Source: Pseudomonas fluorescens
GTDB lineage: Bacteria; Pseudomonadota; Gammaproteobacteria; Pseudomonadales; Pseudomonadaceae
Assembly (NCBI RefSeq): GCF_902497995.1
Contig: NZ_CABVII010000028.1
Span: forward strand, 1-64,000
Reading direction: 5' to 3'
Length of the DNA stretch: 64,000 nucleotides
Every line of letters starts with the position of its first letter. Position 1 is the first letter of the stretch. The position numbers were made by a program, and so were the translations under genes. Of this stretch, positions 50,249 to 59,589 are shown piece after piece. The notes under the pieces were generated by a model. It saw only the letters and a program-made list of their open reading frames with translations, was not told the DNA's origin and searched no databases.

Positions 50249-51268
50249 TCAGATCATCTCTTCGCCGCCCTTCCCGCCGAGAACGATTTCTCCGGCTTCG
50301 GCCATACGGCGGGCAATGGTGAGGATTTCTTTCTGCGCGGTTTCCACGTCGCTGACACGCACCGGGCCCTTGGACTCGAGGTCGTCGCGCAACAGTTCGG
50401 CCGCCCGCTTGGACAGGTTCTTGAAGATCTTGTCCTTGACGTTTTCGTCCGCCCCCTTGAGGGCCAGCACCAGCACATCGGAGGACACTACGCGCAGCAA
50501 CGCCTGGATCCCGCGGTCGTCGACATCGACCAGGTTGTTGAACACGAACATCAGGTCTTCGATCTGCCCGGAGAGGTCTTCGTCGACTTCGCGGATCGAG
50601 TCCATCAACTGGACTTCGACCGAACTGTCGAGGAAGTTCATGATGTCGGCCGCGCGCTTGATGCCCCCCAGGTTGGTCCGCGAGGCACTCGAATTGCCGG
50701 CGAACTGCTTCTCGAGAATCTGGTTGAGTTCTTTCAGGGCGGCTGGCTGCACGGTGTTCAGCGCGGACACCCGCAAGATAATATCGAGGCGCACCTTGTG
50801 GTCGAAGTTGCCCAGCACCTCACCGGCCTGGTCCGGGTCGAGATAGGCGATCACGATGGCCTGGATCTGCGGGTGCTCGTAGCGGATCACGTCGGCGACG
50901 GCCCGCGGCTCCATCCACTTCAGGCTGTCGAGGCCGCTGGTGTTGCCGCCCAGCAGGATGCGGTCGATCAGGCCGTTGGCCTTCTCTTCGCCCAGGGCCT
51001 GGGTGAGCATTTTGCGCACGTAGTCGTCGGAGCCGACGCCCAGGCTGGTCTGGTCGCCGACGATCTCGACGAACTCGCTCATCACCTGCTCGACCTGCTC
51101 GCGGTGCACGTTGCCCATCTGCGCCATGGCCACGCCCACCCGCTGCACCTCTTTGGGGCTCATGTGGCGCAACACCTGGGCGGCGTCGGAGGAGCCCAGG
51201 GACAGCAGCAGGATCGCGGCTTTGTCGACCTTGGACAGTTTGGCGGCAGCGGCTCGGTTATCATTCAT
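50249..51268 (-). CDS. fliG: Flagellar motor switch protein FliG
   Basis: 339 residues. The N-terminal domain binds FliF. Middle-domain EHPQ motif is in VIRYEHPQIQAIVIAYL. C-terminal torque helix residues are in DVLVLALKGADENVKDKIFKNLSKRAAELLRDDLE. It overlaps fliF by 8 bases. Confidence 0.97.
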   Translation of the reverse strand: MNDNRAAAAKLSKVDKAAILLLSLGSSDAAQVLRHMSPKEVQRVGVAMAQMGNVHREQVEQVMSEFVEIVGDQTSLGVGSDDYVRKMLTQALGEEKANGLIDRILLGGNTSGLDSLKWMEPRAVADVIRYEHPQIQAIVIAYLDPDQAGEVLGNFDHKVRLDIILRVSALNTVQPAALKELNQILEKQFAGNSSASRTNLGGIKRAADIMNFLDSSVEVQLMDSIREVDEDLSGQIEDLMFVFNNLVDVDDRGIQALLRVVSSDVLVLALKGADENVKDKIFKNLSKRAAELLRDDLESKGPVRVSDVETAQKEILTIARRMAEAGEIVLGGKGGEEMI

Positions 51269-53048
51269 CGGCGTTAATCCACTCTTTCACGACCTGGGCC
51301 ACGCGACCCGGGTCTTCGACCACCAGACTCTTGATTGCATTCAACCGGGCGTCATAGCCTTCGCTCGGGCTCGGCAGCAGGATGCTTTGCGGCCCGCCGA
51401 GGCTGACGCGGTCATTGGCCAGTTCGCCATCCAGGCCGCCCATGCCACCCAGTTCGACGTCACTGCCGACGCCGGCCAGCTGCCTGCCTTTACCGCCATT
51501 GGTGATGTTGTTGAGGACCGGACGCAGCACACCGAATACCAGCACCAGGATAAACAGCACGCCCAGTATTTGTTTGATCACGTCCCAGAACCACGGCTGG
51601 GAGTAGAACGCCACATCGGCGATCACTTCGGCACGCTCGGCGGAGAACGGCATGTTGATCACGCTGACGCTGTCACCCCGGCTGGCGTCGAAACCGACGG
51701 CGTCCTGCACCAGACGGGTGAAGCGCGCCAATTCATCGGCGGTCCACGGCGCGCGGCTGGTTTCACCGTTGGCCGGGTTGATCTTGACCTGATCGTCCAC
51801 CACCACCGACACCGACAGGCGATTCAAACGGCCCTGCTGCTGTTTGGTGTGGCTGATGGAACGGTCGAGCTCGAAGTTCCTGGTGGACTGTGAACGCTTG
51901 TCCGTCGGGTACGGTGCGAGCATCGGCTGGCCGGTGGCCGGGTCCATGATTTGCTGACCGTTGGCGTCCAGCAACGGCTGGCCAGGCTGCACCATGCCGG
52001 CCGACGCGGTGCCGCCACCGGTGGTCGCAGGCGCGGACGCCGGCGCTGGCGGCTGGTTGCTCAGGGCACCCGGCACGCCTTGCGGGCCATTGCTGGTGGT
52101 GCGTTGTTCGTTCACCGATTGTTCGCTGCGCAATGCCGGCTGGTCCGGGTTGAACTGCTCGGAGGTCGACTCGACGGCACTGAAATCCACATCGGCCGAC
52201 ACTTCGGCTTTGTAACGATCGTTGCCCAGCACCGGTTGCAGGATGTTATGCACGCGCTGAGTGAGCATGCTTTCCATGCGCCGGCTGTAGTCGAACTGCT
52301 TGCCGGCCATGGCCAGCCCGGAGTTTTCCGCCTGATCCGACAGCAGGTTGCCCTTCTGATCGACCACGGTGACCTGGGATTTGCTCAGTTCGGGCACACT
52401 GCTGGCGACCAGATTGATGATCGCCAGCACCTGGCCAGGTTCCAGGGAGCGGCCGGCATACAGCTCGATCAGCACCGAAGCGCTGGGCTTGCGCTCATCG
52501 CGCACGAACACCGAGCTTTTCGGAATGGCCAGGTGCACCCGGGCACCCTTGACGTTGTTCAGGCTGGAGATGGTCCGTGCCAGTTCGCCTTCAAGGCCGC
52601 GCCGATAACGGGTCGCTTCCATGAACTGGCTGGTGCCCAGGCCCTGGTCCTTGTCGAGGATTTCAAACCCGATAGTGCCGTCGCTGGGAGTGACACCAGC
52701 GCCCGCGAGCTTGAGGCGCGCGCGGGACAGGTCTTCGGCCTTGACCAGCAAGGCGCCGGAATTGGGTTCGACGGAGTAGGCAATATCGGCGGCCGCCAGG
52801 GTGTCCATGACCTGCTTGGCGTCCATCCCGGCGAGGCTGCCGTACAGCGGCCGGTAGTCCGGTTGCTGGGACCACAACACCACGGCAAAGCCAATCGCCA
52901 CGCTCGCCGCCAGACCGACCAACAGGCCCACCTGACGCAGCACGGTCATCTCGGAGAGATTTTCCAGAAAGGACAAGCCGAACAGCGGCGGCTTGCCGCC
53001 TATCGGAGTGGCCCGGGCCGGAACGTGATCACCGCCTGCTTCTGCCAT
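51261..53048 (-). CDS. fliF: Flagellar MS-ring protein FliF
   Basis: 595 residues, full length. Two membrane helices, one near residue 40-60 (VGLLVGLAASVAIGFAVVLW) and one near 465-485 (DVIKQILGVLFILVLVFGVL), flank the periplasmic ring-building motifs (ISSLNNVKGARVHLAIP). A long Pro/Ala-rich loop sits around 320-375. The C-terminal FliG-binding segment (DPGRVAQVVKEWINADE) is intact. Confidence 0.97.
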   Translation of the reverse strand: MAEAGGDHVPARATPIGGKPPLFGLSFLENLSEMTVLRQVGLLVGLAASVAIGFAVVLWSQQPDYRPLYGSLAGMDAKQVMDTLAAADIAYSVEPNSGALLVKAEDLSRARLKLAGAGVTPSDGTIGFEILDKDQGLGTSQFMEATRYRRGLEGELARTISSLNNVKGARVHLAIPKSSVFVRDERKPSASVLIELYAGRSLEPGQVLAIINLVASSVPELSKSQVTVVDQKGNLLSDQAENSGLAMAGKQFDYSRRMESMLTQRVHNILQPVLGNDRYKAEVSADVDFSAVESTSEQFNPDQPALRSEQSVNEQRTTSNGPQGVPGALSNQPPAPASAPATTGGGTASAGMVQPGQPLLDANGQQIMDPATGQPMLAPYPTDKRSQSTRNFELDRSISHTKQQQGRLNRLSVSVVVDDQVKINPANGETSRAPWTADELARFTRLVQDAVGFDASRGDSVSVINMPFSAERAEVIADVAFYSQPWFWDVIKQILGVLFILVLVFGVLRPVLNNITNGGKGRQLAGVGSDVELGGMGGLDGELANDRVSLGGPQSILLPSPSEGYDARLNAIKSLVVEDPGRVAQVVKEWINADE

Positions 53049-53063
53049 GACTCGATACCGTCC

Positions 53064-53393
53064 TTAAACCGGCATCTGCATGATGTCTTGGTAAGCCTGA
53101 ACCAGCTTGTTACGCACTTGAGTGATCGCCTGGAACGACACACCGGCTTTTTCCTTGGCAATCATCACGTCGGTCAGATCGACGCCGCTTTTGCCGATCT
53201 CGAACGCCGTGGACAACTGGCTGGAGGCCTGCTGGGTCTCGTTCACTTTATTGACGGCCTGGCCGAGCATGTCGGCAAAGCTGCTGCCCGCCAGTTGAGG
53301 GACGGCAGCCGTCGATTTCGACGCAGACATGGCGTCCATTTGCATGGCCCGCATATCCAGCATCAATCGATTGAATTCAATACCTTGGCTCAT
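53064..53393 (-). CDS. fliE: Flagellar hook-basal body protein FliE
   Basis: 109 residues, full length. C-terminal motif SGVDLTDVMIAKEKAGVSFQAITQVRNKLVQAYQDIMQMPV is the family signature of the MS-ring/rod adaptor. It is the first gene of fliEFGHIJ, with a strong sigma-54 site upstream. Its usual upstream neighbour fleR is absent. Confidence 0.96.
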   Translation of the reverse strand: MSQGIEFNRLMLDMRAMQMDAMSASKSTAAVPQLAGSSFADMLGQAVNKVNETQQASSQLSTAFEIGKSGVDLTDVMIAKEKAGVSFQAITQVRNKLVQAYQDIMQMPV

Positions 53394-53454
53394 GGGCTAC
53401 TCTCTTTGACGACCCGCAATTTTTTGACGCTCACTCGGCGGGTAGACAGGTGTT

Positions 53455-53471
53455 AGCAACAAGGGTGCCAG
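53455..53471 (-). promoter_or_regulatory. Sigma-54 promoter for fliE operon
   Basis: On the minus strand CTGGCACCCTTGTTGCT is nearly the consensus YTGGCACGRNNNTTGCW, 62 bases before fliE. It is the best sigma-54 site in the window. Confidence 0.8.
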
Positions 53472-53645
53472 CTCCTCGGTAGGAGCTGGCTTGTCGGATC
53501 GCCGCACCGCAGCGAAGACGGCATGTCAGTGGACACATAAATTGCCTGACACACCGCTCCCCCCCTGTAGGAGCGAAGGCGGCGTGTCAGGCGATACATG
53601 TATTGGCCGATAGACCGTCTTCGCTGGCAAGCCAGCTCCTACAGG
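53472..53645. repeat. Nested REP cluster at the expected fleS-fleR site
   Basis: An outer pair, taggagctggcttgtcggat… (from 53480) and gctggcaagccagctccta (to about 53641), encloses a second palindrome (cctgacac/gtgtcagg and gctcc/ggagc near 53544-53590). Only about 170 bases separate fliE's promoter from the fleQ stop, and there is no coding sequence in them. Confidence 0.8.
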
Positions 53646-53665
53646 GGGGGGTTGTAAAACAGGCG

Positions 53666-55141
53666 TCAATCCTCCGCCTGTTCATCACCCTCACGCCGGC
53701 TCATGCCGTATTTGCGCATCTTCTCCACCAGGGTGGTGCGACGAATACGCAGCCGTTCCGCCGCGCGCGCGACGATGCCATTGGCATCATCCAGCGCCTG
53801 CTGAATCAGCCCTTGCTCCAGACCACCCAGGTAGTCCTTCAGGTCCAGGCCTTCCGGCGGCAGCAGGGCGTTGGCGCTGAAGGTCGGGGCATGCCCATTG
53901 ATGGCCACCCGCTCTTCCAGATCACTGCGCAGGCTGTCGACCAGTTGCTCGTCCTCATCGTCGACATAGCGGAATTTCTTCGGCAACTCGACCACGCCTA
54001 TCACCCCGTAGGGATGCATGATCGCCATGCGCTCCACCAGGTTGGCGAGCTCACGGACGTTGCCCGGCCAGCCGTGACGGCACAGCGACATGATCGCCGC
54101 GGAATTGAAACGAATCGAACCACGCTTCTCATGCTCCATGCGCGAGATCAACTCGTTCATCAGCAGCGGAATGTCTTCGACACGCTCGCGCAGGGGCGCC
54201 ATTTCGATCGGGAACACGTTCAGGCGGTAATACAGGTCTTCGCGGAACGAGCCGATCTCGATCATGCTTTCGAGATTCTTGTGGGTCGCCGCGATGATGC
54301 GCACATCGACGCTCTGGGTCTTGTTACTGCCCACGCGCTCGAACGTGCGCTCCTGCAACACGCGCAACAGCTTGACCTGCATCGGCAGCGGCATGTCACC
54401 GATTTCATCGAGAAACAGGGTGCCGCCGTTGGCCAGTTCGAAGCGTCCGGCCCGACTGGTGATCGCCCCGGTAAAGGCGCCCTTCTCATGCCCGAACAAT
54501 TCGCTTTCCAGCAACTCGGCCGGAATCGCCCCGCAATTGACCGGTACGAACGGCGCATCACGACGCTTGGAGTGGTAATGCAGGTTGCGCGCGACCACCT
54601 CCTTGCCGGTGCCGGACTCCCCGAGGATCAGCACGCTGGCATCGGTGTCGGCAACCTGCTGCATCATCTGCCGCACGTGCTGAATCGCCCGGCTGGTGCC
54701 GACCAGACTGCGGAACAGATTGGGTTCGCGATGACGACCGCGCTCGCGCGCCTGGTCATACATCTCGCGATAGACCTGGGCCCGGTGCAACGAATCGAGC
54801 AATTTGCTGTAGCTGGGCGGCATTTCCAGGGTCGACAGCACCCGACGACGCAAGTCTTCCGGCAAGTCACCGGAAAAATTATCGCCCATCAACAACACCG
54901 GAAGGAACTCATCCCAGGTCGAGAGTGTCTTTAACAAGCCCAACAGTGCGCCAGGCGCACCGACCGTACCGATAAGGACACAGATCACTTCACGACTGGA
55001 CGACAACGAGCCGACAGCCTGCTGCCAGTCATGGCTGCCGCAGGGTAAATTTTCTTCGCCAAGAAAATTCAAAATCACCGCCAGGTCGCGGCGACGAACG
55101 CTATCGTCATCGATCAGCAGAATTTTGGTTTCACGCCACAT
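53666..55141 (-). CDS. fleQ: Flagellar master regulator FleQ
   Basis: 491 residues, sigma-54-dependent activator and c-di-GMP-responsive repressor. A degenerate receiver (MWRETKILLIDDDSVRRRDL) is followed by an AAA+ domain with Walker A GESGTGKE, the sigma-54 contact GAFTGA (ELFGHEKGAFTGAITS), Walker B GGTLFLDEIGD and a Fis-type HTH (IVARAAERLRIRRTTLVEKM). It is full length and is FleQ, not FleR, judging by the N-terminus. It normally precedes fleSR, which are missing. Confidence 0.96.
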   Translation of the reverse strand: MWRETKILLIDDDSVRRRDLAVILNFLGEENLPCGSHDWQQAVGSLSSSREVICVLIGTVGAPGALLGLLKTLSTWDEFLPVLLMGDNFSGDLPEDLRRRVLSTLEMPPSYSKLLDSLHRAQVYREMYDQARERGRHREPNLFRSLVGTSRAIQHVRQMMQQVADTDASVLILGESGTGKEVVARNLHYHSKRRDAPFVPVNCGAIPAELLESELFGHEKGAFTGAITSRAGRFELANGGTLFLDEIGDMPLPMQVKLLRVLQERTFERVGSNKTQSVDVRIIAATHKNLESMIEIGSFREDLYYRLNVFPIEMAPLRERVEDIPLLMNELISRMEHEKRGSIRFNSAAIMSLCRHGWPGNVRELANLVERMAIMHPYGVIGVVELPKKFRYVDDEDEQLVDSLRSDLEERVAINGHAPTFSANALLPPEGLDLKDYLGGLEQGLIQQALDDANGIVARAAERLRIRRTTLVEKMRKYGMSRREGDEQAED

Positions 55142-55312
55142 GCAATAGCTACTTCCCTAGTCAACCCGGTGCCCGAAATGAGTGGGCAAGCCAAACACTT
55201 GCAGACCGAAAGGCCTGTAGACGTCGGCAATCTGGAAACAGCCACTAGTTAAGTCAAAAAACCGTGCATAGTCAAATTTATGGCGCAGTACAATTTGGAG
55301 TAATGACGGTTT
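55142..55312. other. fleQ upstream region
   Basis: 171 bases between the fliT-like stop and fleQ ATG 55141. An AT-rich stretch (gtgcatagtcaaatttatgg) about 120 bases upstream of fleQ is a possible promoter zone. No clear sigma-54 site is seen, as expected for fleQ. Confidence 0.4.
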
Positions 55313-55609
55313 TCAACCGAACAGATGGTAAACCTTTGCCGCGCTCTTCGCTTGGTTGATCTGGGACATTTCGTCGACTATCGACTGGCGCTCGCCTATG
55401 GTCGCTGTCAATAAATCCTTGTAGACGGCAAGCAGACTTTCCAGATTCGTGCGCACCGCCGCCTCGTCGATTGGCGCTTCGGTGAGCACCTCGTCGACAC
55501 ACTCTCGACACGCCATATCCAGTTCGCCGATCGCATCCCAATTACGCTCGGCCAGCGCGTCGATGAGGGCTTCGCGGGTTTGTTCAATCCGTTGCAGTGC
55601 TTGACTCAT
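55313..55609 (-). CDS. fliT: FliT-like flagellar chaperone
   Basis: 98 residues, helical: MSQALQRIEQTREALIDALA, WDAIGELDMACRECVDEVL, LESLLAVYKDLLTATIGERQ. It lies after fliS and before fleQ as in other pseudomonads, where it is annotated as FliT or a flagellar assembly protein. ATG 55609 has GAGG upstream; a longer frame to 55654 overlaps fliS and is rejected. Confidence 0.8.
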   Translation of the reverse strand: MSQALQRIEQTREALIDALAERNWDAIGELDMACRECVDEVLTEAPIDEAAVRTNLESLLAVYKDLLTATIGERQSIVDEMSQINQAKSAAKVYHLFG

Positions 55610-55634
55610 GGCGTCATTCCTCAGTCTCGCGGGC

Positions 55635-56024
55635 CTATTGGTTGGCGATGGCATCCCAGCCGCTTTTCAGGGTTTCGAGCAGACCCGAGACTTCGTCGAT
55701 GATAGCCGCATCGTTATAGCGGTTAGCTTCCATCAGCCGCGTCATCATGTAGGCGTACAGGTTGTCGAGTTGCTGCAGCGATGCAGGATCTTCAGTCTTC
55801 TGCGGGTTCAAGCCGTCACGCAAGCCGATGATGATGTCGACCGCCTTGCCCAGCATCAAGCCCTTGAGTGCGATGTCACCACGATCCATGGCACCCTTGG
55901 CCTGAGCCATGCGGTCCAGCCCGCCCTCCATCAACATCTGCACCAGACGATGGGGATTGGCTTCGGAGATCTGAGCATGGGAATTGACCTTCTGGTATTG
56001 GCGAAGGGCTCTCATGGGATTCAT
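55635..56024 (-). CDS. fliS: Flagellin chaperone FliS
   Basis: 129 residues. The N-terminal MRALRQYQKVNSHAQISEAN and LVQMLMEGGLDRMAQAKGAM match FliS, which binds the flagellin C-terminus before export. ATG 56024 has GAGGTAG 6 bases upstream. It follows fliD by about 150 bases. Confidence 0.94.
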   Translation of the reverse strand: MNPMRALRQYQKVNSHAQISEANPHRLVQMLMEGGLDRMAQAKGAMDRGDIALKGLMLGKAVDIIIGLRDGLNPQKTEDPASLQQLDNLYAYMMTRLMEANRYNDAAIIDEVSGLLETLKSGWDAIANQ

Positions 56025-56176
56025 GTTTCTACCTCGTGACAGACAACAACTGAAAAGTGGTTTGCTCTAAATCTTTATGTCGACTGGTCGAAAAAAAACT
56101 TTAATCCGAACTTGCTGCCAAAGAAAACCATCCGCTGTTACTGCAGCGTTACTGGGTTTTTTACGCTTATGTCAGA

Positions 56177-57562
56177 TCAGTCGTCGCTCGGGTTATTGAG
56201 CGCGTTGAGCGTGGTCATGATGCTGTCGCTCTGTGCACGTAACCTGGCCACTAGGGAGTCCATGGCTGTGTATTTAGCGCTTAGACTCGCTTGTAGGCTT
56301 GTCATCCGCGCGTCCAAAGAGTCCTGCTGCTTTTTCAAGTCGTTCAGACTGTCGGTAAGGCTGGCCGATCGCGCCGCAAACACACCGGTTTTGCTCAGCG
56401 CAAAGCTGTCCGTGGCGGATTTCATGCGCGCCAACAACCCGGTATCGCCAGTAAAAATGCCATTGATGTCAGCGGCGTTGGTCAGGACTGCTGCCTCCCA
56501 CTTCTTATCGTCGATCGTCAACGTGCCGGTTTTCTGATCGGTGAGTATTCCGAACTGAGACAACGCTTTCATTTGGCCGGTACCCGACATCGAGTTCAAC
56601 TCGGAACGTACAGATGACACCAACGAGCGCAGTGACGTGTCGCCAGCCAGAGCACCAGACGTCATCGAACCATCAGCGTTTGCGGTGACTTGAGTTTCGG
56701 TGTTCACAGCCTTGATCAATGCGTTGTACGTATCGACGAAACCCTTGACCGAAGACTTCAGTGTCGAGCTGCTCGCCGCGACGGTAATCGTGTTCGCCGT
56801 AAAGTCTGTAGCGCCGGTCGCTTTAGGAGAGACGCCCGTCAGCTTGATAGTGACGCCACTGATGGCTTCAGAAATGTTGTTGGATTTGGAAACCATTTGC
56901 TGACCGTCGATGCTGTAGAGTGCATCCTTCGGCGGTGCAAGTATGGTCATTCCCGCTTCCAGTCCCGAGTTGCCGGACAGAGTAAGCTCCGAACCTACAC
57001 CCGTCCTGGAAGAGGTCAGCACCAATCGAGATCCGCTGGCATCGGTCAGAATGTTGGCACTCAACCCCTCGTTGGCATACTGCGAGTTAATTGACTCACG
57101 CACCTGCTGCAGCGTAGCGCCAGCCGGAACGCTGACATCATAACTGGAACTACCCTGCTTTATACCCAACGTAGTGGGTGAGGCACCCGCGTTAACTACC
57201 GACGACGCGCCGCCTGCGAACACCCTGGTGGATATTTTGGAAGCGGTCGCCAATTGAGTGACCACCAGCGAGAAACTACCGGACGCCACCCCGTTACCCG
57301 TGGTGATCGTAGCAACCTTCTCATCGGAAGAAGTAGCGGTCAGTCCACTGAAGCTGGCCGTGTTTTTCATTGTTTCCAATGCACCACGGAAGGCGTCCAG
57401 CGCTGCCTGGATCTTGCCAATAGATGACAGCGAAGTGGTAGCTTTCAGCGTCTGGCTGTTGATCTGCGTCTGCTTGGGCGCTTTTTCAGAATCCACCAAC
57501 GATTTCACGATCGCCTGAGTATCGATGTTCGAACCAATACCGCTAACCGATGTACCCGCCAT
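56177..57562 (-). CDS. fliD: Flagellar cap protein FliD
   Basis: 461 residues, full length. The N-terminus VSGIGSNIDTQAIVKSLVDSE is the FliD signature. The middle has the Ser/Thr-rich surface domains and the C-terminus a coiled coil (LKKQQDSLDARMTSLQASLS). ATG 57562 has AGGAGATAG. It follows the broken flaG. Confidence 0.95.
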   Translation of the reverse strand: MAGTSVSGIGSNIDTQAIVKSLVDSEKAPKQTQINSQTLKATTSLSSIGKIQAALDAFRGALETMKNTASFSGLTATSSDEKVATITTGNGVASGSFSLVVTQLATASKISTRVFAGGASSVVNAGASPTTLGIKQGSSSYDVSVPAGATLQQVRESINSQYANEGLSANILTDASGSRLVLTSSRTGVGSELTLSGNSGLEAGMTILAPPKDALYSIDGQQMVSKSNNISEAISGVTIKLTGVSPKATGATDFTANTITVAASSSTLKSSVKGFVDTYNALIKAVNTETQVTANADGSMTSGALAGDTSLRSLVSSVRSELNSMSGTGQMKALSQFGILTDQKTGTLTIDDKKWEAAVLTNAADINGIFTGDTGLLARMKSATDSFALSKTGVFAARSASLTDSLNDLKKQQDSLDARMTSLQASLSAKYTAMDSLVARLRAQSDSIMTTLNALNNPSDD

Positions 57563-57644
57563 CTTCTATCTCCTTTTACAGTGACTGCCGCTTTCTTGAC
57601 CGAGAACGAATATAACCCGCGACAGCAACAAAATTCGTTCCCAT

Positions 57645-57841
57645 TCAAGCCTTGCCGTCAAACAGCAGGCCGCTGGCTTCAGTCAGGCTTTGCGCTAATT
57701 TCAATGCAGCTTCCGAGGGGATCTGATTTTCGTCAATCCCACGTCTGGCTTGGGCTTGTCAGGAGTGCCTTTGGCCTGCGGTGCTGGGGTTTGAGGTGCA
57801 ACGGCAGGATAAGTCAGGTTCAACTTGACGCTCCATGCCAA
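57645..57841 (-). pseudogene. flaG: Broken flaG (internal deletion and frameshift)
   Basis: Between fliC and fliD the minus strand carries two FlaG fragments in different frames. From about 57841 one frame reads AWSVKLNLTYPAVAPQTPAP to KPDV, like the FlaG N-terminus. Another ends at TGA 57645-57647 with QIPSEAALKLAQSLTEASGL, the family C-terminus. The roughly 50-60 residues that should join them are gone and the frames do not match. The only ATG with good spacing (57836) opens a third frame, consistent with a small additional deletion at the start. FlaG affects filament length; here it cannot be made. Confidence 0.82.
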
Positions 57842-57854
57842 CTCTCCCCATCAC

Positions 57855-57890
57855 GAAAAAACGGAAGGGCACGTAAACGCGCCCTTCCTT
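57855..57890 (-). terminator. fliC terminator
   Basis: On the minus strand GGAAGGGC and GCCCTTCC (57863-57870, 57881-57888) form an 8-bp stem with a 10-base loop, followed closely by a T-run (a-run 57856-57861). It lies 20 bases past the fliC stop. Confidence 0.88.
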
Positions 57891-57909
57891 ATGTCATCAA
57901 GCGCTGGAA

Positions 57910-59349
57910 TTATCCGAGCAGCTTCAGCACAGCCGATGGCAGCTGGTTAGCCTGGGACAGGATCGCAGTGGACGCCTGTTGCAGGGTTTGTTGCTTGGTC
58001 AACTGAGCCGTTTCAGATGCGAAGTCGACATCCTGGATCACGCCACGAGCAGCAGTGGAGTTGTCCGAAATGCTGCGCAGGTTCGACACGGTACTGTCGA
58101 AACGGTTTTGCATGGCACCGAGGTCAGCACGCTGGGAGTCGATGTTGGCGATTGCTTGAGTGATTACGTCAATCGCGTTCTGAGCGCCGGCAGCTGTGCT
58201 GACGTCAGTATCGGCAACGGAGGTTTGCTTCGAGCTCATAGAGTCAGCACCGAACAGATCCTCCACAGCACCATTGGTGGTAGTAGAACTCAATGCATAA
58301 CCGCTGGTGGAGTTCAGGCTCACAGCACCAGTGGCAATCACATTCTCAGCAAGGGCTGTTTCACCACCGTATGTGCCGCTAGCGCCCTTGGTGGCAATCT
58401 TGATACCCGCAGCACCCACGTTGCCAGCATCGAGGCTCTTAACTACGACGTTTTCACCGGTCGCCGACTTGATCGACAGTCCATTAACTTTGTCGTTAAC
58501 AACACTGATACCCAGTTTGGCGGCGTTAGACTTCAGTTGCTCGGCCAAGTCATCCTGACTTGTGACACCAATGAATTTGACATCGGCACCGCCGATGCTC
58601 AGGGTGAACGCGGCTGGCTCGTCGGCATTAATATCGGCGGTACTGAAGGTAAACTTGACCTCAGTGCTGGCACTGGCAGTCAAGCCGCCAATAACACCAT
58701 TGAATTTGGTGGCAATGTCCTTGGCCGAATCAGCAGCTTCAACGTCAACTGTGCCGGTGTCACCGCCGCCGGAAACGGTGATGGTGTCATCTTTAACACC
58801 ATCGCCTGGCTTGATACCAACGCTCTTCAGCTGCTGCGAACCAATTTTGTTGGCGGACACGTCGTTCAGGGTCATATCGATGGTCTGGTTAGCGTTTGAG
58901 CCAACCTGGAAAGAGGTAGTGCCGAATGAACCGTCCAGCAGGTTACGACCACCGAAAGTAGTGGTGGTAGCAATACGCGTCAACTCTGCAGTCAGGGCCG
59001 AGTACTCAGCGTTGTTCGACTTACGGTCTTCAGCACTTGGCGAGCCGTTCGCGGAAGACAGAGCCAGGGTACGCATTTTCTGCAGGATGTTAGTGGATTC
59101 CTGCATCGCGCCTTCAGCTGTTTGCGCGATGGAGATGCCATCACCGGCGTTCTTGATGGCAGCGCCCAGGCCGTTGATCTGGCTGGTCAGACGGTTGGAG
59201 ATTTGCAGGCCGGCCGCATCGTCTTTAGCGCTGTTGATACGCAGGCCGGAAGACAGACGCTGCATCGAAGTTTGCAGATTACCGGAAGCCTTGTTCAGGT
59301 TGTTCTGTATGGTCAGCGATGCAAGGTTGGTGTTTACGGTTAAAGCCAT
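57910..59349 (-). CDS. fliC: Flagellin FliC
   Basis: 479 residues. The conserved D0/D1 ends are present: MALTVNTNLASLTIQNNLNK and the C-terminal SETAQLTKQQTLQQASTAIL with LSQANQLPSAVLKLLG. The centre (about 165-400) is the variable surface domain. ATG 59349 follows GAGGATTTCGTC. A sigma-28 promoter is visible upstream and a strong terminator downstream, so it is monocistronic. The FabH-like gene upstream fits flagellin-glycan modification. Confidence 0.97.
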   Translation of the reverse strand: MALTVNTNLASLTIQNNLNKASGNLQTSMQRLSSGLRINSAKDDAAGLQISNRLTSQINGLGAAIKNAGDGISIAQTAEGAMQESTNILQKMRTLALSSANGSPSAEDRKSNNAEYSALTAELTRIATTTTFGGRNLLDGSFGTTSFQVGSNANQTIDMTLNDVSANKIGSQQLKSVGIKPGDGVKDDTITVSGGGDTGTVDVEAADSAKDIATKFNGVIGGLTASASTEVKFTFSTADINADEPAAFTLSIGGADVKFIGVTSQDDLAEQLKSNAAKLGISVVNDKVNGLSIKSATGENVVVKSLDAGNVGAAGIKIATKGASGTYGGETALAENVIATGAVSLNSTSGYALSSTTTNGAVEDLFGADSMSSKQTSVADTDVSTAAGAQNAIDVITQAIANIDSQRADLGAMQNRFDSTVSNLRSISDNSTAARGVIQDVDFASETAQLTKQQTLQQASTAILSQANQLPSAVLKLLG

Positions 59350-59429
59350 GACGAAATCCTCGTTGGATGGATACTGCGGCTTCCGGCCCTGACATCCGTC
59401 GGGTGTGGCCTAGAGAACCTTCGTAATGG

Positions 59430-59457
59430 TTATCGTCGTGACCGCAGTTTGCTTGAG
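59430..59457 (-). promoter_or_regulatory. Sigma-28 (FliA) promoter for fliC
   Basis: On the minus strand CTCAAG (59452-59457), 14 bases, then GACGATAA (59430-59437) match the TCAAG-N14-GCCGATAA pattern of Pseudomonas fliC promoters with one change. It is about 80 bases before the fliC ATG. Confidence 0.8.
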
Positions 59458-59531
59458 GGGTTTTTTGAATATTTTTACTAGCACCGTGCCACTTCTTCGG
59501 TTTCAAGGCCTTGGATCGTCATCCCCAACGC

Positions 59532-59565
59532 AAAAACGCCCATGACCATTGGTCATAGGCGTTTT
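59532..59565. terminator. Terminator between the FabH-like gene and fliC
   Basis: AACGCCCATGACC/GGTCATAGGCGTT forms a 13-bp stem with one mismatch and a 3-base loop, A5 on one side and T7 on the other. It ends the FabH-like transcript 25 bases past its stop and isolates fliC. Confidence 0.88.
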
Positions 59566-59589
59566 TTTGGGCGTTGTTAAACTGGCGCG

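Noticed and set aside
53666..55141. Considered as fleR because it lies next to fliE
   Set aside because: The N-terminus MWRETKILLIDDD and length are those of FleQ, and fliT/fliS lie upstream as for fleQ.
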